Part shown: one piece after another, positions 1 to 5,571 of the stretch
How the letters are laid out: each line of letters opens with the position of its first letter
How positions within the stretch are numbered: the first letter of the stretch is position 1
Origin: Nitrospirota bacterium
GTDB lineage: Bacteria; Nitrospirota; Thermodesulfovibrionia; Thermodesulfovibrionales; JdFR-88
DNA: 9,344 nt
Direction of reading: 5' to 3'
Assembly: GCA_021790695.1 (NCBI GenBank)
Contig: JAJYGJ010000181.1
Span: 1-9,344, forward strand
Made by a program: the position numbers and the translations under genes
The notes under the pieces: generated by a model
Told to the model about the DNA's origin: nothing
Databases searched by the model: none
What the model saw: the letters and a program-made list of their open reading frames with translations, nothing else

Positions 1-566
1 AAGACGTGCTCATCCGGAGGTTCAAGGAGACCAGAAGGCCCCATCCCCTTCATGGCGAGAGCATCGAAAAGAGCATACTGGCTGAGGCCCTGGCCCTTAA
101 CCCGCTCCGGCAGCAGGCCGACAAGGTCATAGACACCACGGCCTGCACCCCGCAGCAGCTCAGACAGATCATAACCTCCCTGCTGGGAGGAGGCGGCCCG
201 GGCTTCAGCATACATGTAATGTCTTTCGGCTTCAAGTTCGGCGTGCCGCCCAGCGCGGACATGGTCCTCGACGCCAGGTTCCTGGCAAACCCATTCTTCG
301 TGCCGGGGCTCAGGGACCTCACGGGCCTGGACGAGGCGGTAAAACGCTACGTCGCCCATGACCCGCTCACCATGGATTTCGTGCGCAGGATCGAAGACCT
401 CCTGGGTTTCCTCATCCCGCAGTACCGGCGCGAGGGCAAATCCTCCCTCACCATCTGCATCGGCTGCACCGGCGGAAGGCACCGCTCGCCCGCCATAGTG
501 GAGATGATAGCGGCAAACCTGGCCGGGCTCGAACTGCCTGTGAACGTGATCCACAGGGATCTCTAG
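1..566 (+). CDS. rapZ: RapZ/YvcJ family protein, 3' part (C-terminal domain)
   Basis: This is the C-terminal part (187 residues visible) of a RapZ/YvcJ protein, usually about 285 residues, so roughly the first 100, including the Walker A ATPase motif, lie before the window. The frame is open to the left edge. The GTG at 6 is an internal Val codon in D-V-L-I-R-R-F, a well conserved stretch, and should not be taken as the start. Family landmarks are SFGFKFGVPPSAD, then DARFLANPF and LTGLDEAVKRYV, then IGCTGGRHRSPAIVEMIA, and the terminal VIHRDL. In E. coli, RapZ binds the sRNA GlmZ and directs RNase E to it, controlling glucosamine-6-phosphate synthase. In other phyla the RNA role is not established, and nucleotide or UDP-GlcNAc binding is the shared trait. 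The next gene starts 7 bp downstream, which suggests one transcript. Confidence 0.95.
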   Translation, partial: DVLIRRFKETRRPHPLHGESIEKSILAEALALNPLRQQADKVIDTTACTPQQLRQIITSLLGGGGPGFSIHVMSFGFKFGVPPSADMVLDARFLANPFFVPGLRDLTGLDEAVKRYVAHDPLTMDFVRRIEDLLGFLIPQYRREGKSSLTICIGCTGGRHRSPAIVEMIAANLAGLELPVNVIHRDL

Positions 567-573
567 GCCTGCA

Positions 574-1551
574 ATGCGCTTCAAGGTTCCCTCCGCCCCC
601 CCTGGAAAGACGCCGGGCCGGCTGGACACCATCATAGCCGATCAGGCCGGGATTACCCGCTCGCGGGCGAAAAGGCTGATCGGACAGGGCAGGGTTTTCA
701 TTGACGGCAGGCCGCCGGGCAAGGCGGGCGAAAGGCCGGCGGAGGGCGCGGTGGTGGAGGTGGAAATCCCGGAGCCGGAAACCGCCCCGGGCCTGGTTGC
801 CGAGCCCGTCGCCCTCGATGTCCGCTACATGGACGATTATCTCGCGGTGGTCGAGAAGCCGGCCGGGATGGTGGTATACCCGGCCGCCGGCCATGCGAAG
901 GGCACCCTGCTCAATGCCCTGCTCCACCGCACGGGCGGCAGGCGCGCGGGCGCGGGGGCGCCGCTTCGGCCGGGCGTCGTGCACAGACTCGACAAGGACA
1001 CGACCGGGCTCATGGTCATAGCCCTCGAAGACAGCGCGTATTACGGGCTTGCGGCCCAGTTCAGGTCCAGATCGATAAAAAGAGAGTATGCCGCCCTTGT
1101 ATGGGGCGTGCCGCGCGGGGAAGAAGGCGTGATAAGCGCGAAGATCGGCCGCTCGCGGGCGGACAGGAAAAAGATGTCCACGAGTGCGCGCCGCGGGAAA
1201 GAGGCCGTGACAAGCTGGAGGGTCGCGGAGAGGTTCCCCGCTGCGGCGGGATTTCCCGCGGCCAGCCTGGTGATGGCCAGGCTCGGCACCGGGCGGACCC
1301 ACCAGATAAGGGTCCATTTCGCCAGCGCCGGCCATCCCGTCCTTGGAGACCGGACTTACGGAGGAAAGACGAAACTCGTGATCGGGGGCCAGGTCATACC
1401 GGTCCCCAGGCAGATGCTCCACGCCCGCCTCCTGGGGTTTGTCCATCCGGCGACGGGCGAGACGATGGAGTTTGAAAGCCCTCTGCCGCCCGATATGGAA
1501 ACGGTGCTGGAGAAGCTGCGGCAATACCCGGGGAAACAGGCCGGAAGGTGA
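574..1551 (+). CDS. RluA/RluD-family 23S rRNA pseudouridine synthase with S4 domain
   Basis: 325 residues, a full length for the RluC/RluD group. An N-terminal S4 RNA-binding domain covers about residues 14-70 (SRAKRLIGQGRVFIDG). The catalytic RluA-type domain follows, with EKPAGMVVYP near 94-103, the signature HRLDKDTTG at 137-145 with catalytic Asp140, and LGTGRTHQIRVH with GHPVLGDRTYGG near 237-264. These enzymes isomerise uridine to pseudouridine in rRNA; E. coli RluD acts on 23S helix 69 during late 50S assembly. The exact target cannot be told from sequence alone, so no symbol is given. The ATG at 574 is 7 bp after rapZ. The only purine-rich stretch upstream is the distant AGGGA at 555-559, so expression may rely on coupling to rapZ. 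The stop codon overlaps the GTG start of the next gene. Residues 120-130 and 220-230 hold short Ala/Gly-rich stretches that look like loop insertions. Confidence 0.95.
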   Translation: MRFKVPSAPPGKTPGRLDTIIADQAGITRSRAKRLIGQGRVFIDGRPPGKAGERPAEGAVVEVEIPEPETAPGLVAEPVALDVRYMDDYLAVVEKPAGMVVYPAAGHAKGTLLNALLHRTGGRRAGAGAPLRPGVVHRLDKDTTGLMVIALEDSAYYGLAAQFRSRSIKREYAALVWGVPRGEEGVISAKIGRSRADRKKMSTSARRGKEAVTSWRVAERFPAAAGFPAASLVMARLGTGRTHQIRVHFASAGHPVLGDRTYGGKTKLVIGGQVIPVPRQMLHARLLGFVHPATGETMEFESPLPPDMETVLEKLRQYPGKQAGR

Positions 1552-3101
1552 GCGGCAGGGGGCAGACGAACAAGTGGCTCATAGCGGTCACGGTCATAAT
1601 GGGCACCATCATGGCCGCCCTGGACATAAGCATCGTGAACGTCGCCCTGCCTTATATGCGCGGCAATCTGGGGGCCTCGATGGAAGAAATAACCTGGGTC
1701 GCCACCGGTTATATGCTTTCAAACGTCATCATCATGCCCCTGGTGGCCATGATGAGCGAACGATACGGGCGGAAGCGTTTTTACATAGCGAGCATATTTT
1801 TTTTCACGGCCAGCTCCCTGATGTGCGCCATGTCCTGGGACCTGACCTCCCTGGTCGTCTTCAGGATAATGCAGGGCGCGGGCGGCGGGGCGATCATCCC
1901 GCTGGGGCAGGCGATACTCCGGGAAAGCTTCCCGCCCGAGGAGCAGGGCATCGCGATGGGCGTTTACGGCTTCGGCGTCGTGCTCGGCCCGGCCTTCGGT
2001 CCTGTCCTGGGCGGATGGCTTACCGATAATTTTTCCTGGCGGTGGATATTCCTCGTAAACATCCCGATAGGCATATTGAACCTTATACTCATCAGCCGTT
2101 TTATCCACGACCCGGCCTACCTGAAGCGGGAAAAAGGCAGGATGGACTGGGAGGGCCTGGGTTTTCTCGTCCTGGGTCTGGGCGCCCTCCAGCTCATGCT
2201 TGAAAAAGGCGAGAGCCGGGACTGGTTCCAGTCCAATTTCATAGTCTATATGGCCCTGATCGCCCTTGTGGCGACAGTCCTTTTCATATGGCGCGAGCTA
2301 GTCTGCGACAAGCCCGCGGTGGATTTGCGGGTGCTCAAAGACGTGTCCTTTGCGTCGGGGACGTTTCTCATAGGCATCCTGGGGCTGGGCCAGTACGCCG
2401 CGCTCTTCATGCTGCCGATGTTCCTCCAGCAGCTTCTGGGCTACTCGGCCCTCAACTCGGGGCTGGTGCTGATGCCCCGGGGCCTTTGCATGGCCCTTGT
2501 CATGCCCGTTGCCGGCAGGCTCTACAACAGGATCGGCCCGCGCATCCTGATAGCCGCCGGCATCATTGTCACGACATTCTCCTTCTGGCAGCTCTCGATC
2601 CTGTCTCTGAACGCCGGGTTCTGGGACCTCCTTGTGCCCAACATGCTCCAGGGCGGAGGGTTCGGCCTCATCTTCGTCGCGGTGAGCACGGTGGTGCTCT
2701 CTTCGATCGAAAAGCCCCGGATGACGGCCGCCACGGGGCTCTATAACGTGGTAAGGCAGGTCTTTGGAAGCGTGGGCATCGCCATCGCGGCCACTGTCCT
2801 TTCGAGGGGGCAACAAATCTACAGGGCCGGGCTTGTGAAAAATCTCACGGCCTTCAACCCGAACGTGACCAACTGGCTCAGGACCGTCGCCGGGATGCCG
2901 GGCGGGGGCTTTTACGCGCCGCGCCGGATGGCCCTCGGGCTCCTGGACGGCGCGCTGATGAGGCAGGCCGGCATGCTTGCCTACAACCACCTCTTTCTGC
3001 TTGTGACCGCGGTCTTCGCGCTATGCATGCCGCTTGTCCTGATGCTCAGGGGCGGCCGTCCGCCGGAGCTGCCGGAGATGGGGGGGCCGGTCCCGGATTA
3101 A
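1548..3101 (+). CDS. EmrB-like DHA2-family multidrug MFS transporter (no adjacent adaptor)
   Basis: 517 residues, with hydrophobic segments spread along the whole length as in the 14-helix DHA2 (EmrB/QacA) drug:H+ antiporters. Visible motifs: the DHA2 signature LDISIVNVALP at 25-35, motif A remnant SERYGRKR at 70-77, motif B RIMQG at 106-110, antiporter motif C LGPAFGPVLGGW near 146-157, and WRWIFLVNIPIG at 164-175. A long extracytoplasmic loop before the last helix contains RQAGMLAYNHLF, typical of the EmrB group. The likely role is proton-driven export of hydrophobic drugs or metabolites across the inner membrane. The start is GTG at 1548 in the overlap GTGA with the pseudouridine synthase stop; it leaves about ten residues before helix 1, as usual. 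GGAAG touches the start codon, so translation probably depends on the upstream gene. No adaptor or outer-membrane gene is beside it on this strand. The substrate is unknown. Confidence 0.93.
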   Translation: MSGRGQTNKWLIAVTVIMGTIMAALDISIVNVALPYMRGNLGASMEEITWVATGYMLSNVIIMPLVAMMSERYGRKRFYIASIFFFTASSLMCAMSWDLTSLVVFRIMQGAGGGAIIPLGQAILRESFPPEEQGIAMGVYGFGVVLGPAFGPVLGGWLTDNFSWRWIFLVNIPIGILNLILISRFIHDPAYLKREKGRMDWEGLGFLVLGLGALQLMLEKGESRDWFQSNFIVYMALIALVATVLFIWRELVCDKPAVDLRVLKDVSFASGTFLIGILGLGQYAALFMLPMFLQQLLGYSALNSGLVLMPRGLCMALVMPVAGRLYNRIGPRILIAAGIIVTTFSFWQLSILSLNAGFWDLLVPNMLQGGGFGLIFVAVSTVVLSSIEKPRMTAATGLYNVVRQVFGSVGIAIAATVLSRGQQIYRAGLVKNLTAFNPNVTNWLRTVAGMPGGGFYAPRRMALGLLDGALMRQAGMLAYNHLFLLVTAVFALCMPLVLMLRGGRPPELPEMGGPVPD

Positions 3102-4003
3102 CGGAGACCCTGCAGGATATAATCCGCGTCCCCGGTCGTTATGTCCCGGTCGGACTTGCCGGTTGGCATCTCCGGCAGCACCACTGAAACGCGGTAATCC
3201 GAGCGTCTCCCGATCCGGGCCGGTATCCCCCTTTTCCAGGCGTGCCCCACGCCCGTAAGCACCACCATCTTCACCCCGGGCGCGCTTTCCAGATGGTCCA
3301 CTATATGCCACGCCATCACCGAATCCCAGAGCATCTGCGCCTGGCAGAAGTCGTAAAAGGACCCGCCTCCCATTACCCTGTGGAACTGGTACGCCTCATT
3401 GATGAAGCGCTGGTATTTCTTGTCGACCGTGCAGCTTATGCCGGGAGGGACCTCTTTTTTTTCGGCGGGCGTGAGGGAATTAAATCCGCGCGCAAAAACC
3501 GTGTCGCTTATATCCTTGGGCACGTTCAGTCCGACCATCGGTATGCGCCGCTGCCTGGCATAAAGAAAGATGTCCCTGTAAAGGGGCCAGGGGGCGGACC
3601 AGTTTTTGTAATATATATCCTGGAAACTCCGAAGGGAGGACTGGCCGGACACCCAGCGGTCAAGCGCCTTCTGGCTGTCCGCGCGGAACATCTCAAGTCC
3701 TATGGCAAAAGGCGCCTTCGCTGCGCGCAACGCTCTGATAACGGCTAATTGGGCCCTGTGGTCCGCGGCGCTGCTATGGACCTCTCCCAGGAGGATGACA
3801 TCCGCGCTTTTTATTTCCCGGACCATCTCTCTGAAGCCGATGACCCGCTTGTCCCGCACCCGGAGCACCCGCATTGTCCGGATTTTCGCCGGCCCGTTCT
3901 GGTCAGCCTGGCAAGAGACAATCTGGTCGGCCTGACACGAGACCGGCAGGACCATTGGGCATGAGACAAGCAGGAGTATCGCAAAAAAGATGATCTTTTT
4001 CAT
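3098..4003 (-). CDS. ChaN family (haem-binding uptake, Tiki-like) probable lipoprotein
   Basis: 301 residues. The core matches the ChaN/DUF399 family (Pfam Cofac_haem_bdg): LLGEVHSSAADH at 71-82, IGLEMF at 101-106, QAQMLWDSVMAWH at 221-233 and LTGVGHAWKRGIP at 249-261. Campylobacter jejuni ChaN is an iron-regulated lipoprotein that binds haem as a dimer, and the fold is shared with Tiki-type proteases. Which activity applies here is open. The N-terminus has KK, a hydrophobic stretch at 4-13, and the lipobox LVSC at 12-15, so lipidation at Cys15 is likely. Two more VSC cysteines (23 and 31) follow in a duplicated heptapeptide (see the repeat entry). The ATG at 4003 is the only Met before the signal sequence. 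It has no good ribosome site close by, the nearest purine run (GGGGAGGG) being about 17 bases upstream. It converges on the DHA2 transporter with both stops inside TTAA. The promoter region is listed separately. Confidence 0.88.
   Translation of the reverse strand: MKKIIFFAILLLVSCPMVLPVSCQADQIVSCQADQNGPAKIRTMRVLRVRDKRVIGFREMVREIKSADVILLGEVHSSAADHRAQLAVIRALRAAKAPFAIGLEMFRADSQKALDRWVSGQSSLRSFQDIYYKNWSAPWPLYRDIFLYARQRRIPMVGLNVPKDISDTVFARGFNSLTPAEKKEVPPGISCTVDKKYQRFINEAYQFHRVMGGGSFYDFCQAQMLWDSVMAWHIVDHLESAPGVKMVVLTGVGHAWKRGIPARIGRRSDYRVSVVLPEMPTGKSDRDITTGDADYILQGLR
3899..3943 (-). repeat. 24-bp tandem duplication after the ChaN-like signal sequence
   Basis: Codons 21-27 and 29-35 of the ChaN-like gene both encode VSCQADQ, separated by one Ile codon. 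Over the 21 aligned bases there are three differences (TCG/TCT, TGT/TGC, GCC/GCT), all silent third-position changes. Codons 13-15 (GTC TCA TGC) also encode VSC, so the triplet VSC occurs three times within 19 residues. This reads as an in-frame duplication that has since gathered only silent changes. Confidence 0.8.
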
Positions 4004-4032
4004 GGCGCCAAGGCGCGCGGCCCTCCCCTCTT

Positions 4033-4076
4033 CCGCCCGAAAGCGATTGTGATTAATTCTATCAGCTTTCGGGCGG
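4033..4076. repeat. Perfect 12-bp inverted repeat around the ChaN-like promoter (operator candidate)
   Basis: Arms CCGCCCGAAAGC (4033-4044) and GCTTTCGGGCGG (4065-4076) are exact reverse complements, separated by 20 bases; their centres are 32 bp apart, about three helical turns. The AT-rich spacer holds the minus-strand element TGATAGAATT. One arm lies upstream of the -10 and the other near the expected transcription start of the ChaN-like gene. No T-run follows either arm on either strand, so a terminator is unlikely. An operator for a dimeric or looping regulator is the best reading. An RNA hairpin is the alternative if transcription starts further upstream. Confidence 0.6.
4055..4064 (-). 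promoter_or_regulatory. Extended -10 promoter candidate for the ChaN-like gene
   Basis: The minus strand reads TGATAGAATT, which fits an extended -10 (TG, one base, then TAGAAT, one mismatch from TATAAT). No convincing -35 is visible at 16-18 bases. A start about seven bases downstream would give a leader of roughly 45 nt. The identical ten bases occur in front of the neighbouring secreted-protein gene at 4777-4786, which raises confidence in both. Confidence 0.45.
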
Positions 4077-4126
4077 TCGGGAAACGGCCCTTGATGCGCC
4101 CCGCACCGCGGGGGATTGCAAGTTTT

Positions 4127-4159
4127 AAAAACCCGGACCGGACAGAAGGCCCCTCCGGA
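4127..4159 (-). terminator. Intrinsic terminator candidate after the secreted-protein gene
   Basis: Just after the stop codon, the minus-strand RNA can pair UCCGGA (4159-4154) with UCCGGG (4137-4132), six pairs including one U-G, closing a 16-base loop. Five U residues (4131-4127) follow at once. The stem is short, so efficiency is uncertain. The position, immediately after the stop and before the next promoter region, fits. Confidence 0.4.
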
Positions 4160-4161
4160 GT

Positions 4162-4734
4162 TTACCTCCAGCCTCTTCCCCTGCCCCTGCCCATGCCCCT
4201 ATCGCCATGGTCCCCGCGGCCCTCATCGCCCTCGTCGCCCCGGCCTCTGCCGCGGCGCCAGCCCTCCTGCCTGTCCCAATACCTTTCGCTCTGCCACCTT
4301 TTCCATCTGTGCCTTAGCTGCCCGTAGGGAATGGGACGCAATCCGGGGGCGCCGTAACCCCAACGTGAACGCCAGCCCGGAGGAAGCATCCCCAGCGCGC
4401 GCGGGACCCGGGCCGGGACCGCATATCTCCACGGCCCGCCGTAATAGTAAGACCTGTACCAGTGGCCCTGCCATGGGCGCCACCACCAGCCGTCGTAGAA
4501 AAAGACGTCCACTTGCACGCCCGGCACGAAATAGATGTACGTGCCCGGGATCACCATCACATCGGGCGGCGCGGCAAAGGCCACCGGAGGCGGGGGCGGC
4601 GGGGCGGGATATACGATAGGCGCACCCAGCCCGAGCCCGATGTTTATGTTGACCCCGGCGCTGCTCGTGCCGGCCAGACCCGTCCCTACAAGAAACGACG
4701 CAGCCAAAAGGACCAAACACAATTTCCTAGTCAT
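4162..4734 (-). CDS. Secreted Trp/Tyr-rich protein with Gly/Arg-rich C-terminal tail, unknown function
   Basis: 190 residues from the ATG at 4734. The frame extends upstream to 4836, but a strong ribosome site fixes the shorter start, which begins with a clear Sec signal peptide (MTRKLCLVLLAASFLVG; cleavage probable after Ala21 or Ala26). The mature part has a Pro-rich stretch (PAPPPPPPVAF), then a core with VIPGTYIYFVPGVQVDVFFY, a Trp/Tyr-dense block (GWWWRPWQGHWYRSYYYGG), PARVPRALGMLPPGWR and IPYGQLRHRW. I recall this core from uncharacterised exported proteins of desulfuromonads and relatives, but know of no assigned function. The last 35 or so residues are low-complexity Gly/Arg/Asp and strongly basic overall, which may bind nucleic acid, polysaccharide or the envelope (inference). 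It has its own promoter and terminator candidates, so it is probably monocistronic. Location is periplasmic or surface. Confidence 0.75.
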   Translation of the reverse strand: MTRKLCLVLLAASFLVGTGLAGTSSAGVNINIGLGLGAPIVYPAPPPPPPVAFAAPPDVMVIPGTYIYFVPGVQVDVFFYDGWWWRPWQGHWYRSYYYGGPWRYAVPARVPRALGMLPPGWRSRWGYGAPGLRPIPYGQLRHRWKRWQSERYWDRQEGWRRGRGRGDEGDEGRGDHGDRGMGRGRGRGWR

Positions 4735-4736
4735 GA

Positions 4737-4747
4737 CCTTTCTCCCT
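4737..4747 (-). promoter_or_regulatory. Strong ribosome binding site that fixes the secreted-protein start
   Basis: The minus strand reads AGGGAGAAAGG two bases before the ATG at 4734. The GGGAG part is at normal spacing, so this ATG, which directly begins a signal peptide, is preferred over the upstream in-frame ATG at 4836, which would bury the signal sequence. Confidence 0.75.
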
Positions 4748-4776
4748 GCATAATGAAATATTTCTCCCCAGGCCTC

Positions 4777-4786
4777 AATTCTATCA
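4777..4786 (-). promoter_or_regulatory. Extended -10 promoter candidate for the secreted-protein gene
   Basis: TGATAGAATT on the minus strand, the same ten bases as before the ChaN-like gene. Transcription from about 4771 would give a leader near 37 nt ending in the strong ribosome site. No clear -35 is visible, which is tolerable for an extended -10. The 12-bp inverted repeat that frames the other copy is absent here. Confidence 0.5.
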
Positions 4787-4802
4787 TCCGCGGCGAGGAT
4801 AA

Positions 4803-4828
4803 ACCCTGTGATCAGGGTCACGCGACCC
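4803..4828 (-). terminator. Overlapping hairpins downstream of the DUF296 gene, weak terminator candidate
   Basis: Two stems share bases: ACCCTG/CAGGGT with a four-base loop (4803-4818) and GGGTC/GACCC with a four-base loop (4815-4828), so only one can form at a time. On the minus strand the first is followed only by TTATCC, a poor U-tract. It may end transcripts of the DUF296 gene inefficiently, and it lies just upstream of the secreted-protein promoter. Confidence 0.3.
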
Positions 4829-4848
4829 GTGGACAATCCCTTTTTTTT

Positions 4849-5283
4849 CTACAGCTTCAGAAGCGCAAGGCCGGAGACGGGGTCCGTCTGCCTTGTGGCG
4901 TCAATGCCCGCGATTTCCAGTATGACCGCCTCAAGCACGAGAAAGGTGCTCGATTTTTCCCTAAGGCAGCCGACCGTTACACTGCCGCCCCGCCCGGCGG
5001 CCATGTGCAGATGGAGCCTGGGCCCGCTTCCGTCCCAGAATATCGTGCCCGTGCCCACCATCTCGTTGTTTCCGGATATTTCGCCCCAGACCGGCTCGGG
5101 CGGCATCTCGTCCGCCTTTGGGCCGAGGACCACCCTGCCCTCTTTTATCCCGCCCACGAGGAAAAAAACGGCCGAACGGATATCTTCCCTGCGGGCCAAC
5201 CCCGCAAGCGACTGAAGAAAGTCCTCACCGTCCTCGAACCTTGCCACGAAGGCCCGCCCTATTCCGCCCGCCTGATATTTCAT
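4849..5283 (-). CDS. DUF296 / PPC-domain protein
   Basis: 144 residues, the length of a stand-alone bacterial PPC (PCC, DUF296) protein. Family landmarks: GRAFVARFEDGEDFLQSL (9-26), IRSAVFFLVGGIKEGRVVLG (35-54), GEISGNNEMVGTG (67-79), the histidine cluster RLHLHMAAG (89-97), and the terminal VLEAVILEIAG with GLALLKL. In plants the same fold forms trimers next to AT-hooks; no AT-hook is present here. The bacterial function is not established, and the LHLH cluster is thought to be a metal or ligand site. The ATG at 5283 has GAGGGG at 5291-5296 with 7 bases of spacing. That ribosome site overlaps the stop codon of the Cys/His-rich gene 11 bp upstream, so the two are very probably co-transcribed and translationally linked. 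Confidence 0.88.
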   Translation of the reverse strand: MKYQAGGIGRAFVARFEDGEDFLQSLAGLARREDIRSAVFFLVGGIKEGRVVLGPKADEMPPEPVWGEISGNNEMVGTGTIFWDGSGPRLHLHMAAGRGGSVTVGCLREKSSTFLVLEAVILEIAGIDATRQTDPVSGLALLKL

Positions 5284-5294
5284 TGATTATCCCC

Positions 5295-5483
5295 TCACCA
5301 CATTATCGAAAGCAGGCTCTTTATGTCGGAATGCAGGCGGTGGTACTTGCAGTCAAGCACCATGCACTGGTCTGAACGGTAACAGTAGCCGCCCCTGATC
5401 ACGACGTGCAGCCGGACCCCGGATTTCTCCACGTGAGGGCAAGGGATGTGAAGCTTCCCCGTGCTCTCGGAAAATTTCTTCAT
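5295..5483 (-). CDS. Small Cys/His-rich protein (62 aa), possible metal-binding, unknown function
   Basis: 62 residues from the ATG at 5483. The frame runs further upstream, but this ATG has GGATGG (5491-5496) at 7 bases, and a TATAAT box lies just beyond, so a longer protein would start at or before the transcription start. Cys and His are spaced C15-P-H17, C34-x5-C40-x4-C45-x2-H48, with further His at 12, 26 and 51. Four Cys plus His in so short a protein suggests a zinc or iron-sulfur site (inference). There is no signal peptide or membrane segment, so it is probably cytoplasmic. It precedes the DUF296 gene by 11 bp with overlapping translation signals, so the two products may act together. 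I do not recognise the family. The main doubt is whether it is translated at all, but promoter, ribosome site and operon spacing all support it. Confidence 0.65.
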   Translation of the reverse strand: MKKFSESTGKLHIPCPHVEKSGVRLHVVIRGGYCYRSDQCMVLDCKYHRLHSDIKSLLSIMW

Positions 5484-5507
5484 CTCGAATCCATCCTTCA
5501 TGACCCT

Positions 5508-5513
5508 ATTATA
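5508..5513 (-). promoter_or_regulatory. -10 box (TATAAT) for the Cys/His-rich-DUF296 unit
   Basis: A perfect TATAAT on the minus strand within GGTTATAATAGGG, 24 bases before the proposed ATG at 5483. No good -35 is found at 16-18 bases (the best is GTCCCG). A start near 5501 would give a leader of about 18 nt that still includes the GGATGG ribosome site. Confidence 0.5.
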
Positions 5514-5516
5514 ACC

Positions 5517-5540
5517 AAAAACAGGCGGCCCGGGACCGCT
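5517..5540 (-). terminator. Weak terminator candidate after the efflux operon
   Basis: After the transporter stop codon the minus strand has GCGG, a seven-base loop, CCGC, then CTG and TTTTT (5521-5517). The four-pair stem is short and the T-run is set back three bases. Another hairpin, GGCAAA/TTTGCC with a three-base loop (5545-5559), lies between it and the stop. Together they could end the efflux transcript, though read-through into the next unit is possible. Confidence 0.3.
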
Positions 5541-5571
5541 GTCCGGCAAAGGGTTTGCCAGGCAAAGGACC

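Noticed and set aside
6..8. GTG at 6 as the start of the first gene
   Set aside because: It is a Val inside the conserved DVLIRRF stretch of RapZ, and the frame stays open to the left edge.
448..1524. Long open frame on the - strand across the pseudouridine synthase gene
   Set aside because: Its translation is Arg/Pro/Ala/His-rich with no family motif, as expected opposite a GC-rich gene. The + strand frame has clear S4 and HRLDKDTTG motifs.
4099..4113. Hairpin CCCCGC-ACC-GCGGGG in the gap before the ChaN-like gene
   Set aside because: A six-pair stem without a T-run on either strand. Such short GC stems are common at this base composition, so it is not given its own entry.
4735..4836. Upstream extension of the secreted-protein frame to ATG 4836
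   Set aside because: The 34 extra residues would bury the signal peptide, the ATG at 4734 has a much better ribosome site, and the promoter element lies within the extension.
4841..4848. T8 run after hairpins, as a + strand terminator
   Set aside because: The run is about 12 bases from the nearest stem, and no + strand gene ends nearby.
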